From the NCBI GenBank assembly GCA_023433615.1, contig JAEZCJ010000054.1, positions 1 to 29,678 of the forward strand: DNA of 29,678 bases, read 5' to 3'. Made by a program: the position numbers and the translations under genes. Position 1 is the stretch's first letter. The number at the start of each line of letters is the position of its first letter. This document shows positions 1-6,851 of this stretch, one piece after another. Below the pieces are notes generated by a model, which saw only the letters and a list, made by a program, of their open reading frames with translations, ran no database searches and was not told the DNA's origin. This stretch comes from Bacillota bacterium (GTDB lineage: Bacteria > Bacillota > Bacilli > Paenibacillales > Paenibacillaceae).

Positions 1-1597
1 CCATCCCCAGGTAATAGTTCAAGGCAGGACGACACTTCGAGCAGCCCTCCGGGTTCGACCATTCCAGCACATTCATCACTTCCCGCGAGGAAGTCAACCG
101 CATGCGCTGAATCGCTTCGACAACCTCGTCGCGCCCAAGCGTCGTACAGCCGCAGATCCCTTCCTGCGTCGTCTTGACGCCGTCTGCGCCAAGCACGTAC
201 GTCAATACATCCGCTATGAGCGGCTTACAGCCGCCGCAGGAGCCTGACGCCTTCGTGCAGGCTTTGATCTCGTTCACGCTTGAGCAGCCTTTCTCTTGAA
301 TTGCCTTCACGATCGTCCCCTTGGATACGCCGTTGCAGCCGCATACGATCTCATCGTCGCTCATCGCGGCGACCAGCTCTGCGCCGGATTTCGCCTTGCC
401 TCCGCCTTCGCCGAGCAATACCGTCTTCTCTCGACCCGCGACGTCCTCTCCGCTTCGTATCATCGCGAACAAGCGCGAGGAGTCGCTAATGTCGCCGAAC
501 AGCACGGCGCCGATCACCTTGCCGTCTTGGATCACGGCTTTCTTGTAGACCCCTTCAAAATCATCCTGTACGCGCACGGCACGCGTCCCCGGTCCATCCG
601 CATAGATGCCTGCGGAGAAGACGTCGACGCCCGATACTTTGAGCTTGGTCGAGACTACGGAGCCTTGATAGCCAGCAGTATCCACGCCGGCAAGCCGCTT
701 CGCCAGCACGGCGCCTTGTTCATAGAGCGGCGCGACTAGCCCGTATGCAATGCCTCTGTGCTCCGCGCATTCGCCGACGGCGTACACATTCGAGACGTTC
801 GTTTCGAGGAAGTCGTTCACGACGATCCCGCGATTTATTTCGATTCCGGAGCTCTTCGCCAGTGCGATATTCGGACGAATGCCGACGGCCATGACGACGA
901 GATCGGCTTCCGCCTCAGAACCGTCCGTGAACCGTATGCCCGTTACGCGCTTCTTGCCAAGTATCGATTCGCTGTTCTTCTTGAGCAAGAATTTCATCCC
1001 TTGCCGTTCGAGCTCAGCTTGGAGAAGCGACGATGCCGTGCGGTCCAGCTGCAGATTCATCAAGTATTCGTTGATGTGAACGACCGATACGTCCATGTTC
1101 AGATTGAGCAGGCCGCGCGCGGCTTCCAGGCCGAGCAAGCCGCCGCCGATGACGACGGCTTTCTTATACGTCTTCGCCGTCTCCAGCATCGTCTCGCAAT
1201 CCTTAATATCGCGGAATGCGATGACCCCTTCCTTGTTCGCGCCGGGAAGCGGCAGCATGAAGGGCAGCGAGCCCGTGGCAATGATCAATTCATCGTAAGC
1301 TGCGCTGACGCCCCCATCCGTGACGACCAGCTTGCGATCCGTATCGATCCGATTGACTGTATGACCCGTATGGAGCGTAATGTTGTTCTCTTCATACCAC
1401 GACCAGTCGTTAATGACGATGTCTCTCATATCCGCGTCGCCTGCCAACACGGACGACAGAAGGATGCGATTATAGTTCGGATGAGGCTCGCTCCCGAATA
1501 TCGTAATCTCGTATTTGTTCGGCGCAAGCTTGAGCAGCTGCTCGATACAACTCACGCCGGCCATGCCGTTCCCGATCAATACGATTTGTTTCTTCAT
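1..1597 (-). CDS. nirB: Nitrite reductase [NAD(P)H] large subunit, N-terminal 532 residues (3' end beyond window)
   Basis: This is the FAD/NAD(P)H electron-input half of the assimilatory nitrite reductase, which reduces nitrite to ammonia in the cytoplasm. Reading on the minus strand from ATG at 1597, the frame stays open for 532 codons and leaves the left edge, so no stop is seen. An FAD-binding GxGxxG (VLIGNGMAG) lies at residues 6-14 and a second dinucleotide motif (VVIGGGLLGLEAA) at about 148-160. VYAVGECAEH at 271-280 is the FAD-closing motif. Two BFD-like iron-sulfur segments follow, with Cys419/421/454/457 and Cys482/484/519/522. NirB/NasD proteins are about 800 residues, so the sirohaem/4Fe-4S domain should lie off the edge. 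A GGGAG lies shortly upstream of the ATG. A TnrA-type box upstream fits nitrogen control. Family assignment is firm; the symbol could equally be nasD. Confidence 0.93.
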   Translation of the reverse strand, partial: MKKQIVLIGNGMAGVSCIEQLLKLAPNKYEITIFGSEPHPNYNRILLSSVLAGDADMRDIVINDWSWYEENNITLHTGHTVNRIDTDRKLVVTDGGVSAAYDELIIATGSLPFMLPLPGANKEGVIAFRDIKDCETMLETAKTYKKAVVIGGGLLGLEAARGLLNLNMDVSVVHINEYLMNLQLDRTASSLLQAELERQGMKFLLKKNSESILGKKRVTGIRFTDGSEAEADLVVMAVGIRPNIALAKSSGIEINRGIVVNDFLETNVSNVYAVGECAEHRGIAYGLVAPLYEQGAVLAKRLAGVDTAGYQGSVVSTKLKVSGVDVFSAGIYADGPGTRAVRVQDDFEGVYKKAVIQDGKVIGAVLFGDISDSSRLFAMIRSGEDVAGREKTVLLGEGGGKAKSGAELVAAMSDDEIVCGCNGVSKGTIVKAIQEKGCSSVNEIKACTKASGSCGGCKPLIADVLTYVLGADGVKTTQEGICGCTTLGRDEVVEAIQRMRLTSSREVMNVLEWSNPEGCSKCRPALNYYLGM

Positions 1598-1646
1598 GGT
1601 GGTCACGCTCCCATCACATGGTAAAATCATAACGCCTAATGTCATA

Positions 1647-1675
1647 TTATTGTCGAGTTTACCTCATTTCCGCAA
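1647..1675 (-). promoter_or_regulatory. Candidate nirB promoter
   Basis: On the minus strand TTGCGG (1675-1670) is followed after 17 bp by AATAAT (1652-1647). This would start transcription near 1640, about 40 bases before the nirB ATG. The -10 is good (5/6) and the -35 weak (3/6), which fits a promoter needing an activator. The TnrA-type box centre lies about 60 bp upstream of that start. An alternative -10 (TAAACT, 1663-1658) would put the box near -49, the position usual for TnrA activation. Confidence 0.35.
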
Positions 1676-1691
1676 TCAACCCATAATTCAA

Positions 1692-1708
1692 TGTAAGGAA
1701 ATATAACA
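1692..1708. promoter_or_regulatory. TnrA/GlnR-type operator
   Basis: The 17-base sequence TGTAAGGAAATATAACA fits the TnrA/GlnR consensus TGTNA-N7-TNACA at every fixed position. It lies about 95 bp upstream of the nirB start codon. In Bacillus, TnrA activates nitrite and nitrate assimilation genes under nitrogen limitation through such a site. The match is seen directly; the activating role is inferred from that family knowledge. Confidence 0.75.
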
Positions 1709-1957
1709 TTCAATATTCTCTAATGTACATCACAAGAACATACTTTTCAAGAAAAAAATACGAAACGAATGACCCATTCCTATGTTTTTCCGGTCAAATC
1801 GCGAAATATCATTCGAACACTAAACCTAATCGTTCGCTTTTTGATGCGCTTACATGGCGAATCGTTACGTCTGAACCGTTCACAATGCTCTCGTCTCTGC
1901 AACAGACGCACATTCATGTCATGTACTTTGACATCCAATTGCGGAATGATGCAATGC

Positions 1958-2007
1958 AAAAAAGCCTCATTGCCAAAGTGTCGATCAACACTTGGCAGTG
2001 AGGCTTT
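1958..2007 (-). terminator. Rho-independent terminator of the VOC gene
   Basis: A hairpin has arms GCCTCATTGCCAAAGTG (1964-1980) and CACTTGGCAGTGAGGC (1989-2004), an 8-base loop, one bulged A and one G-T pair. Read on the minus strand the stem is followed by TTTTTT (1963-1958). It lies 11 bases past the stop of the VOC gene and also shields nirB from readthrough. Confidence 0.88.
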
Positions 2008-2018
2008 GGAGCCCGGGA

Positions 2019-2477
2019 TTACTCCTTTATCTGACGCATTGCGCCTAATACGATGTTATAACCGTCCGGGTCTTGGATATGGGCATTCTTGAACTCCCAG
2101 ATGCCGTGAGCGCCTACGAAAGGATCGATCGCGATAACGCCGCCTTTGCTGCGTACTTCTTCGACGTAATCATCGAGCTCTTGCCAGCCGATGTGGACGA
2201 AGGTATCCCAGCCGTAATCCGGTCCTTCCCACTCTGTCGGATAATTGGGCCGCTTCGCGGAGACGGGATTCGGCTTCACGTGCTCCGGCGAGACTGCCTG
2301 CTGCAAGATGAAGATCATATCGTCGCGTTCCGCGTGGCCCCAGTCGTCGACCTGACAGCCTAGCACATCTCGATAGTACGCTTGCGATGCCTGCAGATCC
2401 TTAACGAGACGAACTTGAATCGTTTTACCGAGAATCTTCTTCTGTTCGACTTGCACGGCTTCGGCTTGTTCGCTCAC
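2019..2477 (-). CDS. VOC-superfamily (glyoxalase/bleomycin-resistance fold) protein
   Basis: A small soluble cytoplasmic protein with the paired beta-alpha-beta-beta-beta layout of the vicinal-oxygen-chelate superfamily. Visible hallmarks are IQVRLVKDLQASQAYYRDVLG near the N-terminus, a central DTFVHIGWQELDDYVEEVRSKG, and the terminal IQDPDGYNIVLG. The superfamily includes metal-dependent lyases, dioxygenases and drug-binding proteins; nothing here fixes the substrate. The start is a real decision. An ATG at 2483 sits one base from the AAGGAG, which is too close. The in-frame GTG at 2477 has 7 bases of spacing and gives a 152-residue protein, so I prefer it. It is monocistronic, with its own promoter and terminator. 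Confidence 0.85.
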   Translation of the reverse strand: MSEQAEAVQVEQKKILGKTIQVRLVKDLQASQAYYRDVLGCQVDDWGHAERDDMIFILQQAVSPEHVKPNPVSAKRPNYPTEWEGPDYGWDTFVHIGWQELDDYVEEVRSKGGVIAIDPFVGAHGIWEFKNAHIQDPDGYNIVLGAMRQIKE

Positions 2478-2539
2478 ATTCATTCTCCTTAGAAATAGAA
2501 TAATGACCTGGGATCTTGCTTATCTCCCATCTGCAGCCT

Positions 2540-2568
2540 ATTATACCGCACACACGTTCGCATTGAAA
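2540..2568 (-). promoter_or_regulatory. Promoter of the VOC gene
   Basis: On the minus strand a perfect TATAAT (2545-2540) is preceded by TTTCAA (2568-2563) with a 17-bp spacer. It is about 60 bp upstream of the VOC start. The -35 matches only half of the sigma-A consensus; the -10 and the AT-rich surroundings support the call. Confidence 0.55.
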
Positions 2569-2618
2569 GAATATTTTACCATATTGATCATTTTCATTAT
2601 GCGATCCATTGCCGGACT

Positions 2619-2657
2619 CAAGAAGGACCGGAGAGCTTCGCTCACCAGTCCTTCTTG
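2619..2657 (-). terminator. Hairpin downstream of the deacetylase gene
   Basis: Inverted arms CAAGAAGGAC (2619-2628) and GTCCTTCTTG (2648-2657) enclose an inner GAGC-GAA-GCTC stem, giving one long near-perfect hairpin 18 bases past the deacetylase stop. No T-run follows on the minus strand, so termination is likely but not textbook. Confidence 0.55.
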
Positions 2658-2674
2658 TTGTATCAAGGCTAGAT

Positions 2675-3493
2675 TCATAGCTCCGATAACGTAACTTGGC
2701 TGCCTCCCGCGACCTCCACAATACGCCCATCTACGATTAACCATACGGATGCAACGCTGGGATTAGAGACAAAGTCGCACGAAGCGGAGAATTGCAAGCG
2801 TTGATACGCCTTCATATAATCCACGATCTCCATATTCGTCGCATACCAGATATCCGGCCGATTGCCGATCATGCGGCTGAATTGCTCGATCACCTCCCAG
2901 TTCTGATCGTTATCGAATTCGTAGCTATGTCCCCACACGTACATCATGTACAAGTACTGCTGTTTATGGAGTTCGATGAACGCCTGAGCCAGCTCGAGCA
3001 AATTGTCCTTGTGATGGCAAGTAGGCTTCCATTCGTGCAGGTCATCCGGCATGCCGAATTGTCCCGTACTATGCACGACTCGGGCATATTCGATGCCCAG
3101 ATGCGGCAGCATCGTCTTGATCTGACTGTTATAGGAGCCGTTCGGGTAGGACATCCCTCTCACCGCGTAGCCTACGATTCGCTCCAGCCGTCTGCGATCC
3201 TCCATGATTTCCTCGACAAGCTGCTCCCTCGGACTTCTGGCAATCGTGGGATGCGTGACGGTATGTGCAGACACTTCATGCCCCTCATATAGCGCAGCAA
3301 CTTCTTCTGCTCCGATGCGGTCTCCTTCTCCCAGCAAACCGGAATTCAAGTGGAAGGTTCCTCGAATTCGGTTCTGATTGAAGATGGATACGAGACGTCG
3401 ATCCGCGGTGCGCCCGTCATCATAGCTCATGGTCAGTACTTTGTGCTTTCCTTCAGGGAACGCCAGCAATACCTTTGGCATAGCCATAAACAC
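2675..3493 (-). CDS. Polysaccharide deacetylase (NodB/CE4 domain)
   Basis: The CE4 family removes N- or O-acetyl groups from chitin-like, peptidoglycan or other polysaccharides using a divalent metal. Seen here are the catalytic Asp pair in MSYDDG (residues 22-27), the metal-binding HTVTH (His76, His80), the RGMSYPNG motif (111-118) and a late YVWGHSYEF with His188. There is no signal peptide or membrane helix, so it may act inside the cell or leave by another route; some cytoplasmic homologues act on small substrates. Length (272) is typical of a stand-alone domain. The GTG at 3493 has AAGGA 5 bases upstream; ATG at 3487 or 3481 behind GAGGTG are real alternatives. A hairpin follows the stop. 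Confidence 0.9.
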   Translation of the reverse strand: MFMAMPKVLLAFPEGKHKVLTMSYDDGRTADRRLVSIFNQNRIRGTFHLNSGLLGEGDRIGAEEVAALYEGHEVSAHTVTHPTIARSPREQLVEEIMEDRRRLERIVGYAVRGMSYPNGSYNSQIKTMLPHLGIEYARVVHSTGQFGMPDDLHEWKPTCHHKDNLLELAQAFIELHKQQYLYMMYVWGHSYEFDNDQNWEVIEQFSRMIGNRPDIWYATNMEIVDYMKAYQRLQFSASCDFVSNPSVASVWLIVDGRIVEVAGGSQVTLSEL

Positions 3494-3866
3494 CTCATTC
3501 CTTCAGAATAGATACCTCTCCGCCGGGAAATAGCAGTACACGAAAATGGCTGTCGAATGCCTGCATTCAATGATAGGTTCTTAACTATAAGATCGCTTGC
3601 ATACGGCCCGCCTGTCAAGTTCGCGACGAAGATGCAGTCATGCGCATGCAGTAGCGTTCTGCCTTCCGAAACGTATGCGGTCAACCATTGCACTTGATGC
3701 GGATAATAGCGAACATCCGATCGATTATCGGAATGGGCGAGCAGGCTCCATCCAGCCGCTTGGCAACACCTCGATATGCAGCAGATGAAGTGGCCGCAAT
3801 CGCCTTCTTGCACATTCTTGCTTCGTTACGACTTCTTTATCGCATGTAACGCCAATGCGCGCCACA
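3494..3866 (-). other. Gap with possible decayed gene
   Basis: No intact gene is supported in the roughly 390 bp upstream of the deacetylase. Two overlapping minus-strand frames look more protein-like than chance. One reads through VRYYPHQVQWLTAYVSEG and FVANLTGGPYASDLI (about 3570-3720); a different frame just upstream reads RRRLRPLHLLHIEVLPSGW (about 3740-3800). A third ends in RVLLFPGGEVSILKE with a stop at 3495-3497. Joined by frameshifts, they could be the remnant of one gene. I do not recognise the product, and antisense or chance frames remain possible. The right end of the gap carries the promoter of the next plus-strand gene. Confidence 0.25.
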
Positions 3867-3882
3867 GCTGAATGAACACGTG

Positions 3883-3911
3883 TTTGCAATTGCGTCCGAA
3901 TCAGGTATGAT
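3883..3911 (+). promoter_or_regulatory. Promoter of the sugar isomerase-like gene
   Basis: TTTGCA (3883-3888) and TATGAT (3906-3911) are 17 bp apart; TTGCAA with a 16-bp spacer is the alternative -35. The -10 matches 5/6. Transcription would start near 3918, leaving a leader of about 50 bases before the GTG at 3967. Confidence 0.5.
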
Positions 3912-3966
3912 AACGTTATGCTACTCAACATGCATGCGATGCACAGAATCGCAAGGGGGATATGAC

Positions 3967-4737
3967 GTGAACCATTATTCCGTAGGCTCTTGGTCGTTCC
4001 ACGGGTTGTTCCATGCGGGCAAGATGAACTTATTCGGCTATCTCGAGACAATGAAGTATCGCTACCGGCTTCAACACGCAGACATCTGGAACGGCATGCT
4101 CCTCTCTACAGAAACGCCGTATATCCAATCGATCGCGGATACGCTGCAGGAAGAAGAGATGAAGGTCGCTTGCCTAAGCGTGGATGCTGCCGACGTCTGG
4201 CATGACGATCCGGCCATCCGCGAACGCAGTCATGAACGTGCATTGACTTACCTAGCGATTGCGCGCAGCTGGGGAGTTGACACGCTTCGCATCGATATGG
4301 GCGTCAACACGATAAGCATGTCGGACGAGCAGCTCGAATTCCTCGCGAACCGCTATCGGCAATATGCGTCAATCGCGAGCGATTACGGTTTTCGCGTGGG
4401 ACCGCAGACGCATCAGCTCGGTTCCCAATCGCCGGCTAATCTGCGCAGGCTGAATGATGCCGTGGCTTCGGACGCATTCGGTATCGTGCTTAACGTGAAT
4501 CGATGGGAGGTCGACGGGGAGCGCGGCGACGAGATCGTTGCGCCGTTCACCATGCATGCGCAGTTCGATCGGGCTTTCGTGGACTTTACGGGGGCGCAGC
4601 TGCAGCAGAAGGTACAATTGCTGAAGGATAAAGGTTATGAGGGCTGTTGGTCATTGGAATACCGGGGCGGATCGAACGAGTATCTGGAGGTTGAGCATGA
4701 TCTATTGACCATCCGGAGAGCGGTTCGACAAGCCTAG
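3967..4737 (+). CDS. Sugar phosphate isomerase/epimerase-like TIM-barrel protein
   Basis: A 256-residue cytoplasmic protein of the xylose isomerase-like TIM-barrel (AP endonuclease family 2) superfamily. Members isomerise or epimerise sugars, often in inositol or uncommon-sugar catabolism. Seen are an N-terminal strand-type opening (VGSWSFHGLF), VACLSVDAADVW, the barrel-strand segment WGVDTLRIDMG, and a C-terminal GCWSLEYRGG whose Glu is at the usual metal-ligand position. It is slightly shorter than typical members (about 270-290). The start is GTG at 3967, because AAGGGGG lies 7 bases upstream; the longer frame back to 3880 has no ribosome site and would include the promoter. It is monocistronic and convergent with the AbrB-like gene. 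The substrate cannot be told from sequence. Confidence 0.82.
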   Translation: MNHYSVGSWSFHGLFHAGKMNLFGYLETMKYRYRLQHADIWNGMLLSTETPYIQSIADTLQEEEMKVACLSVDAADVWHDDPAIRERSHERALTYLAIARSWGVDTLRIDMGVNTISMSDEQLEFLANRYRQYASIASDYGFRVGPQTHQLGSQSPANLRRLNDAVASDAFGIVLNVNRWEVDGERGDEIVAPFTMHAQFDRAFVDFTGAQLQQKVQLLKDKGYEGCWSLEYRGGSNEYLEVEHDLLTIRRAVRQA

Positions 4738-4740
4738 AAG

Positions 4741-4800
4741 GCATTGCATCGATGAACCCCGCCAGGCGGGATGGCCCGGCGGGGTTCATCGACGCAATGC
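4741..4800. terminator. Long convergent-gene hairpin
   Basis: A 23-bp stem with a single wobble pair (arms 4741-4763 and 4778-4800, core GATGAACCCCGCC) encloses a 14-base GC-rich loop. It begins 3 bases after the isomerase stop and faces the minus-strand AbrB-like gene. No T-run follows on either strand, so it probably serves as a bidirectional terminator or RNA-end stabiliser. Confidence 0.6.
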
Positions 4801-4875
4801 CCCCATCCCCAATCGGTCGGTTATACAGCGAACAGCCATACGCGATGATCTTGTACGTCTGCCTCGGATACGGAG

Positions 4876-5136
4876 TCAGACGGATATCGTCGTAGCAGCA
4901 ATCTCATCCAAGCATGTATGGCACACCATGCGATTCTTGAAGTCGATCAGTTGCTCGCGCTCCCGGCAGAATACGCAAGCGGAATCGATCGATTCCAGCT
5001 TAATGCGTCCATTAAGTTCGGATACGGCAATCGAATCTCCCTCGCCGATCGTCAGTAGCTGCCTGCACTCCATCGGCAGGCTGATGCGTCCAACTGCGTC
5101 CACTGTTCGAATGAAGCCTCCACGCAACCCACTCAT
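4876..5136 (-). CDS. AbrB/SpoVT-type regulator with two C-terminal Cys pairs
   Basis: The first ~50 residues form a swapped-hairpin AbrB domain, a DNA-binding dimer fold of transition-state and sporulation regulators: FIRTVDAVGRISLPMECRQLL followed by ...SIAVSELNGRIKLE. The C-terminal part is unlike classic AbrB. It holds CVFC and CHTC 18 residues apart, a pattern that could bind zinc and stabilise or dimerise the protein. Length 86 is normal for the family. The ATG at 5136 directly abuts the GAGGAG, so the in-frame TTG at 5127 (9 bases away, protein starting at RGGFIRTVD) may be the true start. It is divergent from germination operon 1 across a short region with direct repeats. Target genes are unknown. 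Confidence 0.85.
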   Translation of the reverse strand: MSGLRGGFIRTVDAVGRISLPMECRQLLTIGEGDSIAVSELNGRIKLESIDSACVFCREREQLIDFKNRMVCHTCLDEIAATTISV

Positions 5137-5192
5137 CTCCTCTTATGCCATGATGACCTAAGTCTAGAGTAATCGGGACTGCCGCTCTACTT

Positions 5193-5234
5193 CCCTTGTG
5201 ACTTCATACGGTTCATACTATGCCCCTTGTGACT
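5193..5234. repeat. Direct repeat CCCTTGTGACT between divergent genes
   Basis: The 11-mer CCCTTGTGACT occurs at 5193-5203 and again at 5224-5234. The 31-bp start-to-start distance is close to three helical turns, so a protein could contact both on one DNA face. The region separates the AbrB-like gene from germination operon 1. A role as an operator is inferred. Confidence 0.4.
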
Positions 5235-5260
5235 AACTGCTTGATATCGAGCGTCCATAT

Positions 5261-5291
5261 TGACATATTTTCCGCGAGAAGGGCAATACTA
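5261..5291 (+). promoter_or_regulatory. Candidate sigma-G-like promoter of germination operon 1
   Basis: TGACATA (5261-5267) and AATACTA (5285-5291) are separated by 17 bp. They resemble the forespore sigma-G elements GNATR and CATNNTA, each with one mismatch. It lies about 40 bp upstream of the GerA-type start. Forespore expression is expected for this gene family; the sequence match alone is modest. Confidence 0.35.
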
Positions 5292-5332
5292 CAAGCGCAT
5301 TCCCTATGCCTCTCGAAGCGCGGAGGAACGAC

Positions 5333-6850
5333 ATGAACGGTAATCCTACTTCCGGTCCAACAACGCAAGAGAAACTGACCGATGACTTGAACGACAACCT
5401 GAATCGGCTAAAAACGGTTTTTACCTATCCGGACAGTCTCGCGCTGACCATTCGGCATTCGTATGTCCAGTCCATGAAGCTGAAAGCCGCCGTTCTTTAT
5501 CTTGACGGCGCGGCCGACACGATGGTGATCGAGAAGCAGATCATGGAACCGCTGCATGCCATGAATGCGGTCCAACCGCAGCGGCACGACAAGGCAGCGG
5601 CTATGCTCGAGGAACTGTTAACGAGTACTTCCGGTACGGTTAAGTGTCGGTTCGCGGAGCTTACGCAGGATCTGCTGCATGGCTATACGATTGTCTTGAT
5701 CGAGGGCGAAGACAACGGCTTATCCGTTCACACGCCGGGATTCATCTCGCGTTCGGTAACGGAGCCGCAGGTCGAGCATGTCTTGAAGGGACCGAAGGAA
5801 GCTTTCATCGAGTCCGCATCCGTGAACCGGTCGCTCATTCGCAAACAATTGAAGGACTCGCAGCTCGTGTCCGAGATCATGAAGGTCGGCAATCGGGCAC
5901 TGAACGATATCACCGTCCTCTACATCAAGGATCTGGCAGACCCCGCGTTGATCGCGAAAGTCAAAAAACGCATTGCGCAGATCGAAGCCGACACCGTGCC
6001 GAATCTTGAAATATTGGAGCAGCATATCGAAGACCATCCTTACTCCTTGCTGCCGACTGTCATGCTGACCGAACGCCCTGACCGCGCATGCTCCTTTTTG
6101 ATGGAAGGACATGTCGTGCTGTTAATGGAGAATTCGCCTACATCGCTCATTCTGCCCATTACGTTCTGGGCACTGTTCCATACGCCGGAAGATCAATATT
6201 TGCGCTGGGCGTACGGCAATTTCATTCGAATCATTCGAATCATGGCCATCTTCGTCGCGCTGCTGACGCCTTCGCTCTATATCGCGGTCAGTACGTTCCA
6301 TGAAGAGATGCTGCCGACCGATCTGCTGCTCGCGATCGGTGCGACTAGGGAACGCGTCCCCTTCCCTGCCCTCATCGAAGTGCTGCTAATGGAAGCCGCA
6401 TTCGAGCTGGTAAGAGAAGCCGCGATCCGCATTCCCACGATCATCGGGCCGACCATCGGCATCGTCGGAGCGCTCATTCTGGGACAAGCAGCGGTCGAGG
6501 CGAATCTGGTTAGTCCGATTCTTGTCATTATCGTCGCCATGACAGGGATCTCATCCTACACGATCCCGGAGCTTAGCTTTAACTTTGCGGTACGCATCCT
6601 TCGGTTCGTCATCCTGTTCGCTGCCGCGTTCATGGGATTCTTCGGAATCGCGCTGACATTTACGACATTCTTGGCCTATCTGGTGTCGTTCACTTCGTTC
6701 GGCGTGCCGTTCGTTGCGCCGCTGTCTCCGCATGATCGTTCGTCCAGGGACTTGATTATTAGGCCGCCGGTCTGGAAGCAATGGCTCCGCCCGTTCGTTA
6801 CGAATCCGCAGGATAAACAGCGCAAGAACAAACCGAAGGGAAAATCTTAG
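5333..6850 (+). CDS. Spore germinant receptor A subunit (GerA family), operon 1
   Basis: The A subunit of a Ger nutrient receptor sits in the spore inner membrane and, with B and C subunits, senses small-molecule germinants. The 505-residue protein has the usual layout. A soluble N-terminal half of about 300 residues (containing LTIRHSYVQSMKLKAAVLYLDG and VLKGPKEAFIES) is followed by a membrane domain starting near residue 300 (MAIFVALLTPSLYIAVSTF), the conserved LPTDLLLAI...RERVPFPALIEVLLME, REAAIRIP and LILGQAAVEANLVSP, and a basic C-tail. The start is ATG 5333, 6 bases after GGAGG; the longer frame from 5306 would swallow that site. It is the first gene of a four-gene operon, and the B gene follows after one base. 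Confidence 0.93.
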   Translation: MNGNPTSGPTTQEKLTDDLNDNLNRLKTVFTYPDSLALTIRHSYVQSMKLKAAVLYLDGAADTMVIEKQIMEPLHAMNAVQPQRHDKAAAMLEELLTSTSGTVKCRFAELTQDLLHGYTIVLIEGEDNGLSVHTPGFISRSVTEPQVEHVLKGPKEAFIESASVNRSLIRKQLKDSQLVSEIMKVGNRALNDITVLYIKDLADPALIAKVKKRIAQIEADTVPNLEILEQHIEDHPYSLLPTVMLTERPDRACSFLMEGHVVLLMENSPTSLILPITFWALFHTPEDQYLRWAYGNFIRIIRIMAIFVALLTPSLYIAVSTFHEEMLPTDLLLAIGATRERVPFPALIEVLLMEAAFELVREAAIRIPTIIGPTIGIVGALILGQAAVEANLVSPILVIIVAMTGISSYTIPELSFNFAVRILRFVILFAAAFMGFFGIALTFTTFLAYLVSFTSFGVPFVAPLSPHDRSSRDLIIRPPVWKQWLRPFVTNPQDKQRKNKPKGKS

Positions 6851-6851
6851 C

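Larger units (their letters stand above)
1598..1957. other. Intergenic region upstream of nirB, no gene seen
   Basis: This AT-rich stretch holds the nirB control region in its left third (TnrA-type box and candidate promoter). From about 1709 to 1957 I see no supported gene: the open frames on the plus strand have no ribosome site, no recognisable protein sequence and a base composition unlike the neighbouring genes. It ends at the terminator of the minus-strand VOC gene. Confidence 0.6.

Noticed and set aside
758..1624. Plus-strand open frame of 288 codons
   Set aside because: It is antisense to nirB, whose minus-strand translation has all expected motifs; the frame is open only because of codon bias.
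1723..2092. Plus-strand frames in the AT-rich gap right of nirB
   Set aside because: No ribosome site, no recognisable protein, and they cross the VOC terminator.
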